From assembly GCF_003858455.1 (NCBI RefSeq), contig NZ_RQZF01000011.1, positions 1 to 64,000 of the forward strand: a stretch of 64,000 nt of DNA. Direction: 5' to 3'. A program made the position numbers and the translations under genes. Origin of the DNA: Schaalia canis (lineage in GTDB: Bacteria > Actinomycetota > Actinomycetes > Actinomycetales > Actinomycetaceae). The notes under the pieces are model-generated. The model saw nothing but the letters and a program-made list of their open reading frames with translations. It was not told the DNA's origin and made no database searches. The first letter of the stretch is position 1, and every line of letters starts with the position of its first letter. Of the stretch, positions 44,258-53,440 are shown piece after piece.

Positions 44258-45451
44258 TTACTCCGATATAAAAGTCGCCTGCAGAGCCTCAACGATCAGG
44301 CTTGCCGTCTCTGGAGAGCAGCCCATATTGATACGCGCCCACTGCTCATAGCCCTGACCGAGGGAGCCACCGGCATTCGTCGCTACGCCACCCACTTCCC
44401 GCAGGCGCGTTGCAGGTAACGCCTGACCTTCGCCAGCGAATGCGCGAAAATCCCACCAAGTGAGGAAGGTGGCCTCAGGGCGATCAAAACGCAAGGGAGA
44501 AACGGCAAAGGCCTCGTCCAGCATGTCGAAGTTCCCGCGAATAATTCCCTTGACCTCCTCCAGCCACGGCTCGCCACCTATCTGACAGGACGCCTCGTAA
44601 GCGGAGATAGCAGCTAAAGCCCCGTAGGAGTTCATCTCGTGGGAAAGCTGTTCATCAACCTCAGCCCAGCGCTCCCTTAAGGCATCGTCGGGCAGGATCA
44701 CCTGCGCGCAAGGAAGGGCAGCAATATTCCAGCCCTTCGAGGCCGCTACGGCGGTCACGGTGTGGGCGGCAAACTCGGGCCCTAAAGATGCGTACGACAC
44801 GAAGGGACTCTTATCCACCACCAGCGGCGCATGAATCTCGTCAGAAAACACCAGCACGTCATAGTCGGAGACCACCGCATGCAGCGCGCGCAGTTCAGCC
44901 TCGCTCAGTACCCGCCCCGTTGGATTCCATGGGTTGCACAAAATGAGCATCCCCGCACCGGCCTCGCACGCACGGCGAATCCCCTCCAAATCAAGCGACC
45001 ATGCATGGCCCTCGCCAGGGGTGTACAGGGAAGGAACCTCAATGACGGGGTGGCCATGAGCGGGAGGGATCGTCATAAACGGCATGTAGGCGGGCGTTGG
45101 CACAATCACCGGCGAACCTGCACGAATCACCGCATCAAGGGCGAGGGCGAGCGCCCCCAGCACCGAACGGGCAGGACGAATAGCCTCGGCCTCGACCGCC
45201 CACCCGTGGACCGCACTCTGGTAGGCGGCGGTGGCCTCGGCCAAACGCGGCGCCAGCCATGTAGGAGGGTAGCCCGTGAAACCGCTACGGATCGCCCCGA
45301 AAATGGCTTCTTCCACCACAGGGGCCGTGCCAAAATCCATCTCCGCCACCCACGCGCCCACCGTGGGAGAACCATCCCCGCGAGTGATACCCGTCCACTT
45401 CAGCGAACCGGCCTGGCGCATCTGAGCGGCAGAATATGTGCGAACAGACAT
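44258..45451 (-). CDS. MalY/PatB-type PLP aminotransferase or cystathionine beta-lyase
   Basis: 397 residues, fold type I. MALY-like start (LKWTGITRGDGSPTVGAWVAEMDF quoted in part), NPWNPTGRVLSEAEL near 180, DEIHAPLV near 207, the PLP lysine in AASKGWNIA near 243, and the Arg-bearing ARINMGCSPE near the end. Members cleave cystathionine or transaminate aromatic and sulfur amino acids; some also act as regulators in enteric bacteria. Function assigned at family level. It is divergent from gltX, with 58 bases between the starts. Confidence 0.88.
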   Translation of the reverse strand: MSVRTYSAAQMRQAGSLKWTGITRGDGSPTVGAWVAEMDFGTAPVVEEAIFGAIRSGFTGYPPTWLAPRLAEATAAYQSAVHGWAVEAEAIRPARSVLGALALALDAVIRAGSPVIVPTPAYMPFMTIPPAHGHPVIEVPSLYTPGEGHAWSLDLEGIRRACEAGAGMLILCNPWNPTGRVLSEAELRALHAVVSDYDVLVFSDEIHAPLVVDKSPFVSYASLGPEFAAHTVTAVAASKGWNIAALPCAQVILPDDALRERWAEVDEQLSHEMNSYGALAAISAYEASCQIGGEPWLEEVKGIIRGNFDMLDEAFAVSPLRFDRPEATFLTWWDFRAFAGEGQALPATRLREVGGVATNAGGSLGQGYEQWARINMGCSPETASLIVEALQATFISE

Positions 45452-45509
45452 AAAAACTCCCTAAGTGGCGGTATTCGAGGGCGCTACACGCGGGTAGACT
45501 ACACACATT

Positions 45510-47024
45510 ATGACTGTTACTACCGCAACTGGCTCTGACGTTCGCGTCCGCTTCTGCCCGTCCCCCACGGGAACTCCCCACGTTGGCATGGTTCGCACCT
45601 GCCTGTTCAACTGGGCGTACGCCCGCCACACTGGCGGCACTTTCGTATTCCGTATCGAGGACACTGACGCTGCCCGAGACTCGGAAGAATCTTTCGACCA
45701 GATCCTTGATTCCTTGCGCTGGCTGGGGCTGGATTGGGACGAGGGCGTTGAAAAGGGCGGCCCTCACGAGCCCTACCGTCAGTCGCAGCGTATGGACATT
45801 TACCGTGATGTTGCTGCACGTCTGCTGGAAGCTGGCTACGCCTACGAGTCCTACTCCACCCCCGATGAGATTGAGGCACGTCACCTGGCCGCAGGTCGCG
45901 ATCCCAAGCTCGGCTACGACGGTTTTGACCGCGAACTGAGCGAAGAACAGATCGCCGCCTACAAGGCAGAGGGCCGTCAGCCCGTGCTGCGTATGCGCAT
46001 GCCTGACGAGGACATCACCTTCGATGATCTGGTTCGCGGTGAGATTACCTTCAAGGCCGGTTCCGTGCCTGACTATGTGATCGTGCGCGCCAATGGTGAC
46101 CCGCTCTACACTCTGGTTAATCCTGTGGACGATGCGCTGATGAAGATCACGCACGTGTTGCGCGGTGAGGATTTGCTCTCCTCTACGCCGCGCCAGATTG
46201 TGCTCTACCGTGCGCTTGAAGCCATTGGCGTTGCTGACTACATGCCGCGTTTTGGTCACCTGCCGTACGTCATGGGTGAGGGCAATAAGAAGCTGTCTAA
46301 GCGTGACCCTGAGTCGAATCTGCTGCTCCACCGTGAGGCAGGCATGATTCCTGAAGGCCTGACCAACTACCTGGCCCTGCTGGGGTGGGCGATCAGCCCC
46401 GATAATGACGTGTTCTCTATGGAGGAGATGATCGAAGCCTTCGACATCTCAGCCGTGAATCCCAACCCTGCCCGCTTTGACCAGAAGAAGTGCGTGGCCA
46501 TCAACGCTGAGCATATCCGCCGACTGGAGGTGTCAGACTTCCAGCGCCGTATCGTGCCCTTCCTGCATGGCAAGGGTTTCGTGTCGGCCGATTCTTTCGA
46601 TGCTCTGACCGATCGTGAGCGTGAGATCATCGAGGCTTCCGCCCACATGGTTCAGACCCGCGTGCAGATGCTGGGTGAGGTGCCGGGCATGATGGGCTTC
46701 CTCTTTGTTGAGGGTGCTGACGTCACTCTTGATGAGACGTCGGTGAAGAAGCTCAAGGACAATGCTGGTGAGGTTCTTGATACCGCCATCTCCGTCATCG
46801 ATGGGCTTGGTGAGGGCGAGTTCACCACCGCTATTCTCGAAGAGAAATTGCGCGAGGCTATTGTCGATGGCATGGGTATTAAGCCGCGTCTGGCCTTTGG
46901 GCCGCTGCGCGTGGCCGTCACCGGCCGTCAGGTGTCCCCGCCGCTCTTTGAATCCATGGAGATTATTGGCCGCGAGGCCTCCGTGGCCCGTTTACGAGGA
47001 CTCAAGTCCCATTTGGAGGGCTGA
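45510..47024 (+). CDS. gltX: Glutamate-tRNA ligase
   Basis: 504 residues, class I synthetase. The HIGH-like motif is [15 protein letters not shown] (about 13-27), the KMSKS-like motif KKLSKRD near residue 262. [39 protein letters not shown] and the C-terminal anticodon-binding helices complete it. It charges tRNA-Glu, and possibly tRNA-Gln if the organism uses the amidation route. No ribosome-binding site; TAGACT lies nine bases before ATG, so the mRNA leader is very short or absent. Followed by a strong terminator. Confidence 0.96.
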   Translation: MTVTTATGSDVRVRFCPSPTGTPHVGMVRTCLFNWAYARHTGGTFVFRIEDTDAARDSEESFDQILDSLRWLGLDWDEGVEKGGPHEPYRQSQRMDIYRDVAARLLEAGYAYESYSTPDEIEARHLAAGRDPKLGYDGFDRELSEEQIAAYKAEGRQPVLRMRMPDEDITFDDLVRGEITFKAGSVPDYVIVRANGDPLYTLVNPVDDALMKITHVLRGEDLLSSTPRQIVLYRALEAIGVADYMPRFGHLPYVMGEGNKKLSKRDPESNLLLHREAGMIPEGLTNYLALLGWAISPDNDVFSMEEMIEAFDISAVNPNPARFDQKKCVAINAEHIRRLEVSDFQRRIVPFLHGKGFVSADSFDALTDREREIIEASAHMVQTRVQMLGEVPGMMGFLFVEGADVTLDETSVKKLKDNAGEVLDTAISVIDGLGEGEFTTAILEEKLREAIVDGMGIKPRLAFGPLRVAVTGRQVSPPLFESMEIIGREASVARLRGLKSHLEG

Positions 47025-47074
47025 GTGTGATGTAGTTCCGCTCCCGAGGTGAGGCCTCGTTGGCGGCGGGCTTG

Positions 47075-47110
47075 AAACGGCTGCCAGTGCGTTTGCGCTG
47101 GCAGCCGTTT
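47075..47110 (+). terminator. Terminator of gltX
   Basis: A 16-bp stem with one wobble (47075-47090 with 47095-47110), loop GTTT, followed by GTTTTGTT. Confidence 0.92.
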
Positions 47111-47180
47111 GTTTTGTTCGGTTAAGGGAGGAAAAACGTGAGTGGGGGCGGTGAGTCACGGTGTCACAAAAGTGATAGTG

Positions 47181-47196
47181 TTTCGGTATCCCGAAA
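47181..47196. promoter_or_regulatory. Palindrome upstream of the metal ABC operon
   Basis: TTTCGG (47181-47186) and CCGAAA (47191-47196) flank TATC. It lies about 20 bases upstream of the iron box and could be a second operator. The regulator is unknown. Confidence 0.45.
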
Positions 47197-47217
47197 AGCC
47201 AGAGGGGGCATGAGTGG

Positions 47218-47236
47218 TAAGGTTAGGCTTGCCTTG
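47218..47236 (+). promoter_or_regulatory. DtxR-type metal box
   Basis: TAAGGTTAGGCTTGCCTTG matches 16 of 19 positions of TWAGGTTAGSCTAACCTWA by eye. It sits 52 bases before the first gene of the metal ABC operon, where a DtxR/MntR-family repressor with bound metal would block transcription. Confidence 0.78.
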
Positions 47237-47287
47237 CTGCGACATGTGCAGTGAGTAAACCTCACAAAAACGCCTAAGGAGGCTTCA

Positions 47288-48241
47288 ATGTCACGAAAAA
47301 CTCTGCGCGGATTGGCGCTCGCCGCCGTGGTCGCCCTCGGTCTTACTGCCTGTGGGACCACCGAAACGCCCGCTGCTGATGCGCCCGCAACAGACAACGC
47401 ACTGACCATCTTCGCCACCACCGGCTACCTCGGTGATGCCGCGCAGGTTCTCGCCCCCGAAGCAAAGGTCACCGTCATGGTTCAACCCGGCGGCGACCCC
47501 CACACCTACCAGCCCACCACTCAAGACATCGAAGCCATGCAGTCGGCTGACCTCGTCCTGTGGAACGGTCTGCACCTCGAAGCCCTCATGATCGACCAGC
47601 TCCGCGAACAGGGCGACCGTCAGCTCGAAGTTGGCGCAAACGTTCCTCACGAGCTCCTCCTCGACTGGCCTGAAGAGGACGACCAGGGCAACCCCCTCCA
47701 CGACCCCCACATCTGGAACTCCCCTGAGATCTGGAAGGGCGTCGTCGATCAGATCGCCACGCGCCTGGGTGAAATCGACGCTGACAACGCTGCGACCTAC
47801 ACCGACAACGCCAAGGCCTACAACGCAAAGATCGACGAGATTGACTCTATGGCCAAGGAAAAGTTCGCTCAGCTTAAGGACGAGAACCGCGTGCTCGTCA
47901 CCGGCCACGACGCCTTCAACTACCTGGGCGCACGCTACAACCTGAAGGTCTACGCCACCGACTTCGTCACCTCCGAAGCAGAGATGTCACCCGCCCAGCT
48001 TGAAGAACTCGCCACCACCATCGCCAATGCCAAGGTGCCCGCCATCTTCATTGACAACCTGAAGAACCCCCAGGCCGTTGAATCCCTCCAGGAAGCCGTC
48101 AAGGCAAAGGGCTGGGAAGTCGCCATCGCTGACGAAGAACTCTACGCCGACTCCCTGGGCGAAGCCGCCCCTGTCGACACCTACCTGGGCGTCTTTGAAC
48201 ACAACGTTCTCGCAGTCACCAAGGGTCTTGGGGTGAAGTGA
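47288..48241 (+). CDS. Metal ABC transporter substrate-binding lipoprotein (ZnuA/MntC/TroA family)
   Basis: 317 residues. Lipoprotein signal with lipobox LTAC (Cys22). Cluster A-I fold with metal-ligand candidates His in GGDPHTYQPT (about 69), His in HDPHIWNSP (about 141), Glu in TSEAEMSP (about 227) and a late Asp (IDNL or ADEELY). The His-His-Glu-Asp set favours Mn or Fe over Zn, which usually adds a His-rich loop that is absent here. AAGGAGG lies just before ATG 47288. First of four overlapping genes under a DtxR-type box. Confidence 0.92.
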   Translation: MSRKTLRGLALAAVVALGLTACGTTETPAADAPATDNALTIFATTGYLGDAAQVLAPEAKVTVMVQPGGDPHTYQPTTQDIEAMQSADLVLWNGLHLEALMIDQLREQGDRQLEVGANVPHELLLDWPEEDDQGNPLHDPHIWNSPEIWKGVVDQIATRLGEIDADNAATYTDNAKAYNAKIDEIDSMAKEKFAQLKDENRVLVTGHDAFNYLGARYNLKVYATDFVTSEAEMSPAQLEELATTIANAKVPAIFIDNLKNPQAVESLQEAVKAKGWEVAIADEELYADSLGEAAPVDTYLGVFEHNVLAVTKGLGVK

Positions 48242-48981
48242 CCGTGAACGCCTGCGCCGCCCTCCAGATTGATTCCCTCTCCGTTGCCTACCGAGATAAG
48301 CCGGTAGTGAAGAATGCTACCGTCACTGTCCCGCAAGGGGCCGCGATGGGAATCGTTGGACCCAACGGCGCAGGAAAGTCCACCCTGCTGAAGGCCTCGC
48401 TCAACCTCATTCCTCGACTGACAGGAGCAGCACAGTTCTTTGGTATGAGTCTTGACGAGGCCCGACGCAGGGTGGGCTACATGCCCCAACACGCTTCGGT
48501 CGATTGGGACTTCCCTGCCACCGTCGCTGACGTCGTTCTCATGGGAACCTTCGGTTCCCTCCGTTGGGGAGCGCGCCCCTCAGCCGCGCAACGCAAAGCC
48601 GCAGCCGCTGCCCTTGAAACCGTCGGCATGAGCGAATTTGCGAAACGCCAGATCGGTCAGCTTTCTGGCGGTCAAAAACAACGCGTATTCCTTGCGCGCG
48701 TCCTCGCCCAAGAACCCGACCTGCTCATGATGGATGAGCCCTTCGCGGGCATTGACGCAGCATCAGAACGTTCAATCATGAATGTGCTCGGGGACCTGCG
48801 TGCCAAGGGGTGCACCCTCGTCCTCGTACATCATGACCTTTCCACGCTCTCGCGAGTGTGCGACTACGCTACTTTGCTCAATGTCGACGTCATCGCCCAA
48901 GGACCCATTGACGATGTGCTGACTTCCGATAATCTCCACCGCACGTACGGTGGCGGCATGATGGATTGGGCGCTGGAATGA
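48238..48981 (+). CDS. Metal ABC transporter ATP-binding protein
   Basis: 247 residues with Walker A GPNGAGKST near 39-47, Q-loop YMPQHASVDWDFP, signature LSGGQKQRVFLARV, Walker B LLMMDEPFAGID and switch His in LVHHDLS. It drives uptake through the two permeases that follow. GTG 48238 overlaps the binding-protein stop by four bases (GTGA). Confidence 0.94.
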   Translation: MTVNACAALQIDSLSVAYRDKPVVKNATVTVPQGAAMGIVGPNGAGKSTLLKASLNLIPRLTGAAQFFGMSLDEARRRVGYMPQHASVDWDFPATVADVVLMGTFGSLRWGARPSAAQRKAAAAALETVGMSEFAKRQIGQLSGGQKQRVFLARVLAQEPDLLMMDEPFAGIDAASERSIMNVLGDLRAKGCTLVLVHHDLSTLSRVCDYATLLNVDVIAQGPIDDVLTSDNLHRTYGGGMMDWALE

Positions 48982-49931
48982 TCCTCGACATCCTCACCCA
49001 AACCGTCTACCAGCGCGTCCTGGTGGGCACAGCCATTATCGGCTTCTCCTGCGGTCTGCTGGGCACCTTCACCTACCTACGCCGCCAAGCCCTGATCGCT
49101 GACGTTGTCGGACACTCCACCATGCTGGGCGTCACCAGCGCTTTCCTTTTTTCCGTTCTGGCACTCGGGATTGACGGACGCAACATGATCGTCATCGTGA
49201 TCGTCAGCGCCGTTGTCGGTGTCCTTTCCTCTGCTCTGAGTAGTTTTCTTGAGAAAATCACCCCATTGGGGCACGACACCACAATGGCCGTCATTCTCGC
49301 TCTGACCTTCGGCGGAGGCATGGCGCTACTTGCCGAGATCAATAAGCGGAGTTTTCCTTCGTCCAAGGCGGGACTGAAGGACTACCTCTTCGGTAATGCC
49401 ACCACGCTCACATGGTCAGATATTCGCGTCTCAGCGGGTTTTGCCATCGCAGCACTATTGATTGTGCTCATCTTGTGGTCAGACATTCAGCTCTACATCT
49501 TTGATGCGCCAGCCGCCACCGTCCTGGGACGGCCTGTGCGCCTTGTTTCCATTGCGCTGACGAGTGCAACTGTTATCGGCATCGTCATCGGCGTGAAAGC
49601 AGTGGGTCTTGTTCTTGTTGTCGCCTACGTTATTCTGCCCGCAGTCTCAGCACGCCAATGGGTGAACTCCATGCGATCCATGGCTGTGCTTGCGGGCCTC
49701 TTTGGAATGTTTGCCTCTGTCGCTGGCTCCATCATTTCCATCACCGCAGGTAAACTGCCCACCGGCCCAACCACCGTTATCGTCTTAACCATTCTGACGA
49801 TCATCTCTCTACTGGCCGCTCCCGAACGCTCATTGATACTGCGGGCGATTCGACGTCGCCAAGCCCGAGAAGCTCTCCTTGCCGAGCTGCAGCGGGAAGG
49901 AAAACGGGACAGAGAGGCGGTGACGGCATGA
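48978..49931 (+). CDS. Metal ABC transporter permease 1
   Basis: 317 residues, eight to nine membrane segments, ABC-3 family: LRRQALIADVVGHSTMLG near 33, and VGLVLVVAYVILPAVSARQW near 205 (the conserved proline region). ATG 48978 overlaps the ATPase stop by four bases; a TTG at 48966 is possible but less likely. The last 25 residues are charged. Confidence 0.92.
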   Translation: MILDILTQTVYQRVLVGTAIIGFSCGLLGTFTYLRRQALIADVVGHSTMLGVTSAFLFSVLALGIDGRNMIVIVIVSAVVGVLSSALSSFLEKITPLGHDTTMAVILALTFGGGMALLAEINKRSFPSSKAGLKDYLFGNATTLTWSDIRVSAGFAIAALLIVLILWSDIQLYIFDAPAATVLGRPVRLVSIALTSATVIGIVIGVKAVGLVLVVAYVILPAVSARQWVNSMRSMAVLAGLFGMFASVAGSIISITAGKLPTGPTTVIVLTILTIISLLAAPERSLILRAIRRRQAREALLAELQREGKRDREAVTA

Positions 49932-50866
49932 CTCCCTACGCCATTGGCGTCATGATCCTGATGGTCCTCACCGCCGTCACCTGCGCCCTACCAGGAGCTT
50001 TCCTTGTCACCTCACGTCAATCCATGCTGGTTGACGCTATGAGCCACGCAGCCTTCCCCGGTATCGTCCTCGCTGCACTCATCTGGCCGATCGGATCACC
50101 GTATCTGATTGTCGGCGCAGCTCTTTTAGCTCTTGTCGTGGTCATTGCCGCCGAGGCGGTCGCACACACAGGGCTTGTCTCCCGCGACGCAGCACAGGGG
50201 CTCCTCTTCCCGGGTTTGTTCTCAGTTGGCGTTGTCCTTGTGTCAACGAAATTCGCCCACTTACACCTGCATGAGGACGCCGTTTTAGTTGGAGACCCCA
50301 ACATCGTTGCCGTCACCCACCTGACCGTTGCGGGAATAGACATCGGTCCCTCCTATGCCTATGTCATGCTGGCGGTTTTAGGGCTCAACGCCCTCTTCCT
50401 CGCGCTCACACACAGGCAGCTGAGTGTTGTCGTCTTCGACGCCGACTATGCCCGAACCATCGGCCTGCCCGTCCGCGGCCTTCGTATGGCCGCAATGGTG
50501 CTTGTCGCGATCACTCTTACCGCATCTTTCTACGCGGCAGGAGCGGTGCTTGTTATCGCTTTCGTCGTCGTTCCAGCAGCGACAGCCTCCCTGTTTGCGC
50601 GATCTTTCCCCGGCGTCATCTGGGGATCTGTGGGGATTGCAATAACTGTCACGGTGCCAGTGTTCCTCGCCACCTACTACTCGGCACGCCCAACCTCATC
50701 CTGGACCGCATGGGCCTTCGGAGTGGTCTTTGTCGTGGCAGCGCTCGCACACTACGGTGCCCGTAAGCTCCACCATGCACGCCTGCGACAGGGCGTTGAA
50801 AGCCCCGCTCACAGCGATGCTGAGGGGGCGCTCATGCCCACTGCCAGCGAGGAAAAATCGGTGTGA
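49928..50866 (+). CDS. Metal ABC transporter permease 2
   Basis: 312 residues, ABC-3 family, paralogous to permease 1: TSRQSMLVDAMSHAAFPGIVLA near 28 (in part), AGAVLVIAFVVVPAATA near 210. The C-terminal tail of about 40 residues contains several His (HYGARKLHHARLRQG), possibly a cytoplasmic metal contact. ATG 49928 overlaps the previous stop by four bases. Two different permeases instead of one suggest a heterodimeric channel, as in TroCD-type systems. Confidence 0.92.
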   Translation: MTPYAIGVMILMVLTAVTCALPGAFLVTSRQSMLVDAMSHAAFPGIVLAALIWPIGSPYLIVGAALLALVVVIAAEAVAHTGLVSRDAAQGLLFPGLFSVGVVLVSTKFAHLHLHEDAVLVGDPNIVAVTHLTVAGIDIGPSYAYVMLAVLGLNALFLALTHRQLSVVVFDADYARTIGLPVRGLRMAAMVLVAITLTASFYAAGAVLVIAFVVVPAATASLFARSFPGVIWGSVGIAITVTVPVFLATYYSARPTSSWTAWAFGVVFVVAALAHYGARKLHHARLRQGVESPAHSDAEGALMPTASEEKSV

Positions 50867-50879
50867 GAATGACCATGAC

Positions 50880-50911
50880 AGCAGGATTTGGAAAAGGGGA
50901 TTACGCCTGCT
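50880..50911 (+). terminator. Weak terminator of the metal ABC operon
   Basis: AGCAGG (50880-50885) pairs with CCTGCT (50906-50911), then a T-rich AATCTTTTCTTT. The stem is only 6 bp with a long loop. Confidence 0.4.
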
Positions 50912-50974
50912 AATCTTTTCTTTCGTCGCAATCAGACAACTCAATATTTGAGCTCAGTCTTTGAGTGAACACCA

Positions 50975-51046
50975 TGGGGTATGGTGTAATTGGCAGCACG
51001 AAGGTTTCTGGTTCCTTTAGTCTTGGTTCGAGTCCAGGTACCCCAG
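50975..51046 (+). tRNA. tRNA-Gln (CTG)
   Basis: Acceptor TGGGGTA pairs with TACCCCA, discriminator G at 51046; D-arm GGTGTAATTGGCAGCAC; anticodon loop TTCTGGT with CTG; T-arm CTTGGTTCGAGTCCAGG. The last anticodon-stem pair is T-T. CCA is not encoded. Confidence 0.93.
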
Positions 51047-51085
51047 CGGTTAGCGATCGTTACCACTTAGCGGTCACTGACAAAG

Positions 51086-51158
51086 GCCCCCATCGTCTAG
51101 CGGCCTAGGACGACGCCCTCTCACGGCGTTAACACCGGTTCAAATCCGGTTGGGGGTA
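51086..51158 (+). tRNA. tRNA-Glu (CTC), copy 1
   Basis: Acceptor GCCCCCA with TGGGGGT (G-T wobble at the first pair), discriminator A; anticodon stem CGCC/GGCG around CCTCTCA with anticodon CTC; T-loop GGTTCAAATCC. Identical to the copy 44 bases downstream. CCA not encoded. Confidence 0.95.
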
Positions 51159-51201
51159 CGAATCCGAAAGGATCACAAATACCTGCTTGCAGGTCATACA
51201 G

Positions 51202-51274
51202 GCCCCCATCGTCTAGCGGCCTAGGACGACGCCCTCTCACGGCGTTAACACCGGTTCAAATCCGGTTGGGGGTA
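51202..51274 (+). tRNA. tRNA-Glu (CTC), copy 2
   Basis: Base-for-base repeat of copy 1 as far as I can see. The spacer holds a perfect palindrome ACCTGCTTGCAGGT (51181-51194) that may guide processing. The cluster ends in the hairpin at 51281-51309. Confidence 0.95.
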
Positions 51275-51280
51275 CAAAAA

Positions 51281-51309
51281 ATCGGGAGGAGCATTCGGTT
51301 CCTCCCGAT
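51281..51309 (+). terminator. Terminator of the tRNA cluster
   Basis: ATCGGGAGGA (51281-51290) pairs perfectly with TCCTCCCGAT (51300-51309); loop 9 nt; TGTTCT follows. Confidence 0.88.
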
Positions 51310-51451
51310 TGTTCTATGTGCTCCGCTTTGCCCTCTTTGAAGGTTCTTCCAGCCCGCTTTCGCAGATGAGCCCCCTATAACGTCTATTGTCACTCTGTCT
51401 GCCTGCCTCTCCAGCAAATGGACGAAATGTTTTGGGGCGTAATAATGTTGA

Positions 51452-51464
51452 TAGATTCGTTGCA
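51452..51464 (+). promoter_or_regulatory. -10 box of a leaderless ABC exporter transcript
   Basis: TAGATT (51452-51457), six bases, ATG 51464; no ribosome-binding site. Confidence 0.6.
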
Positions 51465-52435
51465 TGAATGAAATAAATATTGGAAGGGATGCCTTAGTGG
51501 CCGATCTTCCGCAGCGCGGCAATGGTGGCGAGGCAATCCGCGTCTCTCACGTCGTCAAACGCTTCAAGAATGTCACTGCTGTCGATAACCTGTCATTCGT
51601 CGTTCCAGAAGGTTCCTTGTTCGCCTTTTTAGGATCAAATGGCGCGGGAAAGACGACGACAATCTCCTGTATGACAACCCTTTTGGCCCCAACGGAAGGT
51701 TCAATTACCGTTGACGGCTATGACGTTGTCAGTGACCCTTACAAGGTGCGTGAACGCATTGGCGTTGTCTTTCAACAGTCATTGCTGGACCCACGATTGT
51801 CAGTCCAGGAGAACCTTAGCCTCAAGGCTGGAATCTACGGTGTCCCGAACTCTCGCATTGACCATCTTTCCGACTTGGTCGACCTCGGAGATTTTCGGGA
51901 CCGCCCCTATGGCGTGCTCTCGGGCGGTCAGAAGCGCCGCGCCGATATTGCCCGCGCGCTCCTACACCAACCAAAGATTATTTTCCTTGACGAACCCACC
52001 GCAGGGCTTGACCCTCAAAGTAGGGAACAGATCTGGCGGGCAATAACAGATCTGCGACAGCAACTTGGCCTCACTGTCGTGCTTACCACCCACTACATGC
52101 AAGAGACAGAGTTCGCCGATCATGTTCTTGTTATCGACAAGGGGCGAGTAATCGCTGCGGGTACGCCGATCGAGCTTCGCGCCCGTTACTCCACCCCGAC
52201 TCTGCTCATCAAGTACAGCGAGAGTACTCGTCAACTCATCATCGCAACGATTGAGCGCCACATTCCTGGTGCTCGGTGGCACGATGAAGGTGGAGCAATT
52301 ATCACCCCGTTGGAGCGTGCCTACGATGCGCTCCCAATCATCAATGAGCTCAGTGAAGACGCTGCCGACTTCCAGGTCATGCAAGGCTCAATGGACGACG
52401 TCTTCCTCAACCTCATGAAGGAGACTCACAAATGA
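51464..52435 (+). CDS. DrrA-type ABC transporter ATP-binding protein
   Basis: 323 residues. Walker A GSNGAGKTT near 58-66, Q-loop VFQQSLLDPRLSVQENL, signature LSGGQKRRADIARA near 148, Walker B IIFLDEPTAGLDPQ, and switch His in TTHYMQETEFADH. The C-terminal 80 residues match the extra domain of drug/ABC-2 exporters. With the next gene it forms an exporter for a drug, lipid or polysaccharide; the cargo is not evident. Codon use is slightly more AT-rich than in neighbours. Confidence 0.9.
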   Translation: MNEINIGRDALVADLPQRGNGGEAIRVSHVVKRFKNVTAVDNLSFVVPEGSLFAFLGSNGAGKTTTISCMTTLLAPTEGSITVDGYDVVSDPYKVRERIGVVFQQSLLDPRLSVQENLSLKAGIYGVPNSRIDHLSDLVDLGDFRDRPYGVLSGGQKRRADIARALLHQPKIIFLDEPTAGLDPQSREQIWRAITDLRQQLGLTVVLTTHYMQETEFADHVLVIDKGRVIAAGTPIELRARYSTPTLLIKYSESTRQLIIATIERHIPGARWHDEGGAIITPLERAYDALPIINELSEDAADFQVMQGSMDDVFLNLMKETHK

Positions 52436-53307
52436 GGACAACCAGAGCTTTAGTGATCCGTAATCTCAGAATCTATGCACGCGATCGTATGGGGGTTTTT
52501 CTCTCACTCTTGTCGGCACTGATCCTGCTCCTGTTGTATGTGTTGTTCTTGGGAACCTTGCAAGTTGACAACCTGACAGAAAAGTTTCCTGACGTCGATA
52601 CAGATACTGTCTCTGCGTATGTGAGTAGTTGGGTGTTTGCTGGAATCATCATGATTACAACGTTCACCACAGGCTTTGCAGCCCTTGGAACTTACGTTGA
52701 TGACCGTGTGACAGGCCGCTTCAAGGAGTTCCGAGTCTCACCTGTTCGTCGATCCCAACTTATTGTCGGCTACCAAGTATCGGCAACGATTGTCTCACTT
52801 GCGATGAGCTACATCGTCATGGCAATAGGCATTCTCCTCCTCAAACTCATGTACGGCGTATGGCCCGGAGCGGTGAACGTTCTTGTCGCCGCAGGATACA
52901 CAGCGTTACTCTCGGCGGCATTCTCAGCGTTGTCATCATGGGCCATCACCTTTGTTGCAACCAACGGCACTTTCACTGCAATGAGTACCATCATGGGTAC
53001 ACTCCTCGGCTTCCTTGCCGGTGCATACCTGCCGCTTGGCGTTGTCAGCGAAAACGTCCGCAATGTCATCAACGTGCTGCCATTCTCGCCTGCCGCGATG
53101 CTCCTGCGTGAGCCGCTCGCAGGTACGGCGCTGGACAAACTCTCGCCCTACGACGAAGCAACTAAGGCCGTGCGAACGTACTACGGTCACACACTGACTG
53201 TCGGATCCACCGAGATCCTTCCGTGGATGGTCGTGGTTGTTCTTGCCATTATCACGATTGTGTTCACTGTCCTTGGTTCCTACCGAATTGGGCGGACGAT
53301 CAGGTGA
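52432..53307 (+). CDS. ABC-2 type permease
   Basis: 291 residues with six membrane segments and an extracellular loop after the first (about 40-70). DDRVTGRFKEFRVSPVRRSQL is the typical cytoplasmic connector of ABC-2 permeases, and TIMGTLLGFLAGAYLPLGVVSENV the conserved fifth helix region (in part). It overlaps the ATPase stop by four bases (ATGA). It dimerises and works with the ATPase above. Confidence 0.9.
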   Translation: MRTTRALVIRNLRIYARDRMGVFLSLLSALILLLLYVLFLGTLQVDNLTEKFPDVDTDTVSAYVSSWVFAGIIMITTFTTGFAALGTYVDDRVTGRFKEFRVSPVRRSQLIVGYQVSATIVSLAMSYIVMAIGILLLKLMYGVWPGAVNVLVAAGYTALLSAAFSALSSWAITFVATNGTFTAMSTIMGTLLGFLAGAYLPLGVVSENVRNVINVLPFSPAAMLLREPLAGTALDKLSPYDEATKAVRTYYGHTLTVGSTEILPWMVVVVLAIITIVFTVLGSYRIGRTIR

Positions 53308-53378
53308 TCGAGAGGCACTGAAGTGATTGAGCACGAAGACGCTATGTGGCGTTGCAATTCACTTCAAGTCGCATGAAA

Positions 53379-53420
53379 ACTCCCCGCCTGGGTGGTACAA
53401 CAACCATTCAGGCGGGGAGT
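53379..53420. terminator. Bidirectional terminator between ABC exporter and IclR gene
   Basis: ACTCCCCGCCTG (53379-53390) pairs perfectly with its complement at 53409-53420; TCTTCTT follows; loop 18 nt. Confidence 0.88.
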
Positions 53421-53440
53421 CTTCTTGAAGGGAGGTTGCC

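Noticed and set aside
51086-51274. Two identical 73-bp direct repeats as a possible mobile element or CRISPR unit
   Set aside because: They fold as complete tRNA-Glu genes, so they are duplicated RNA genes and not mobile repeats.
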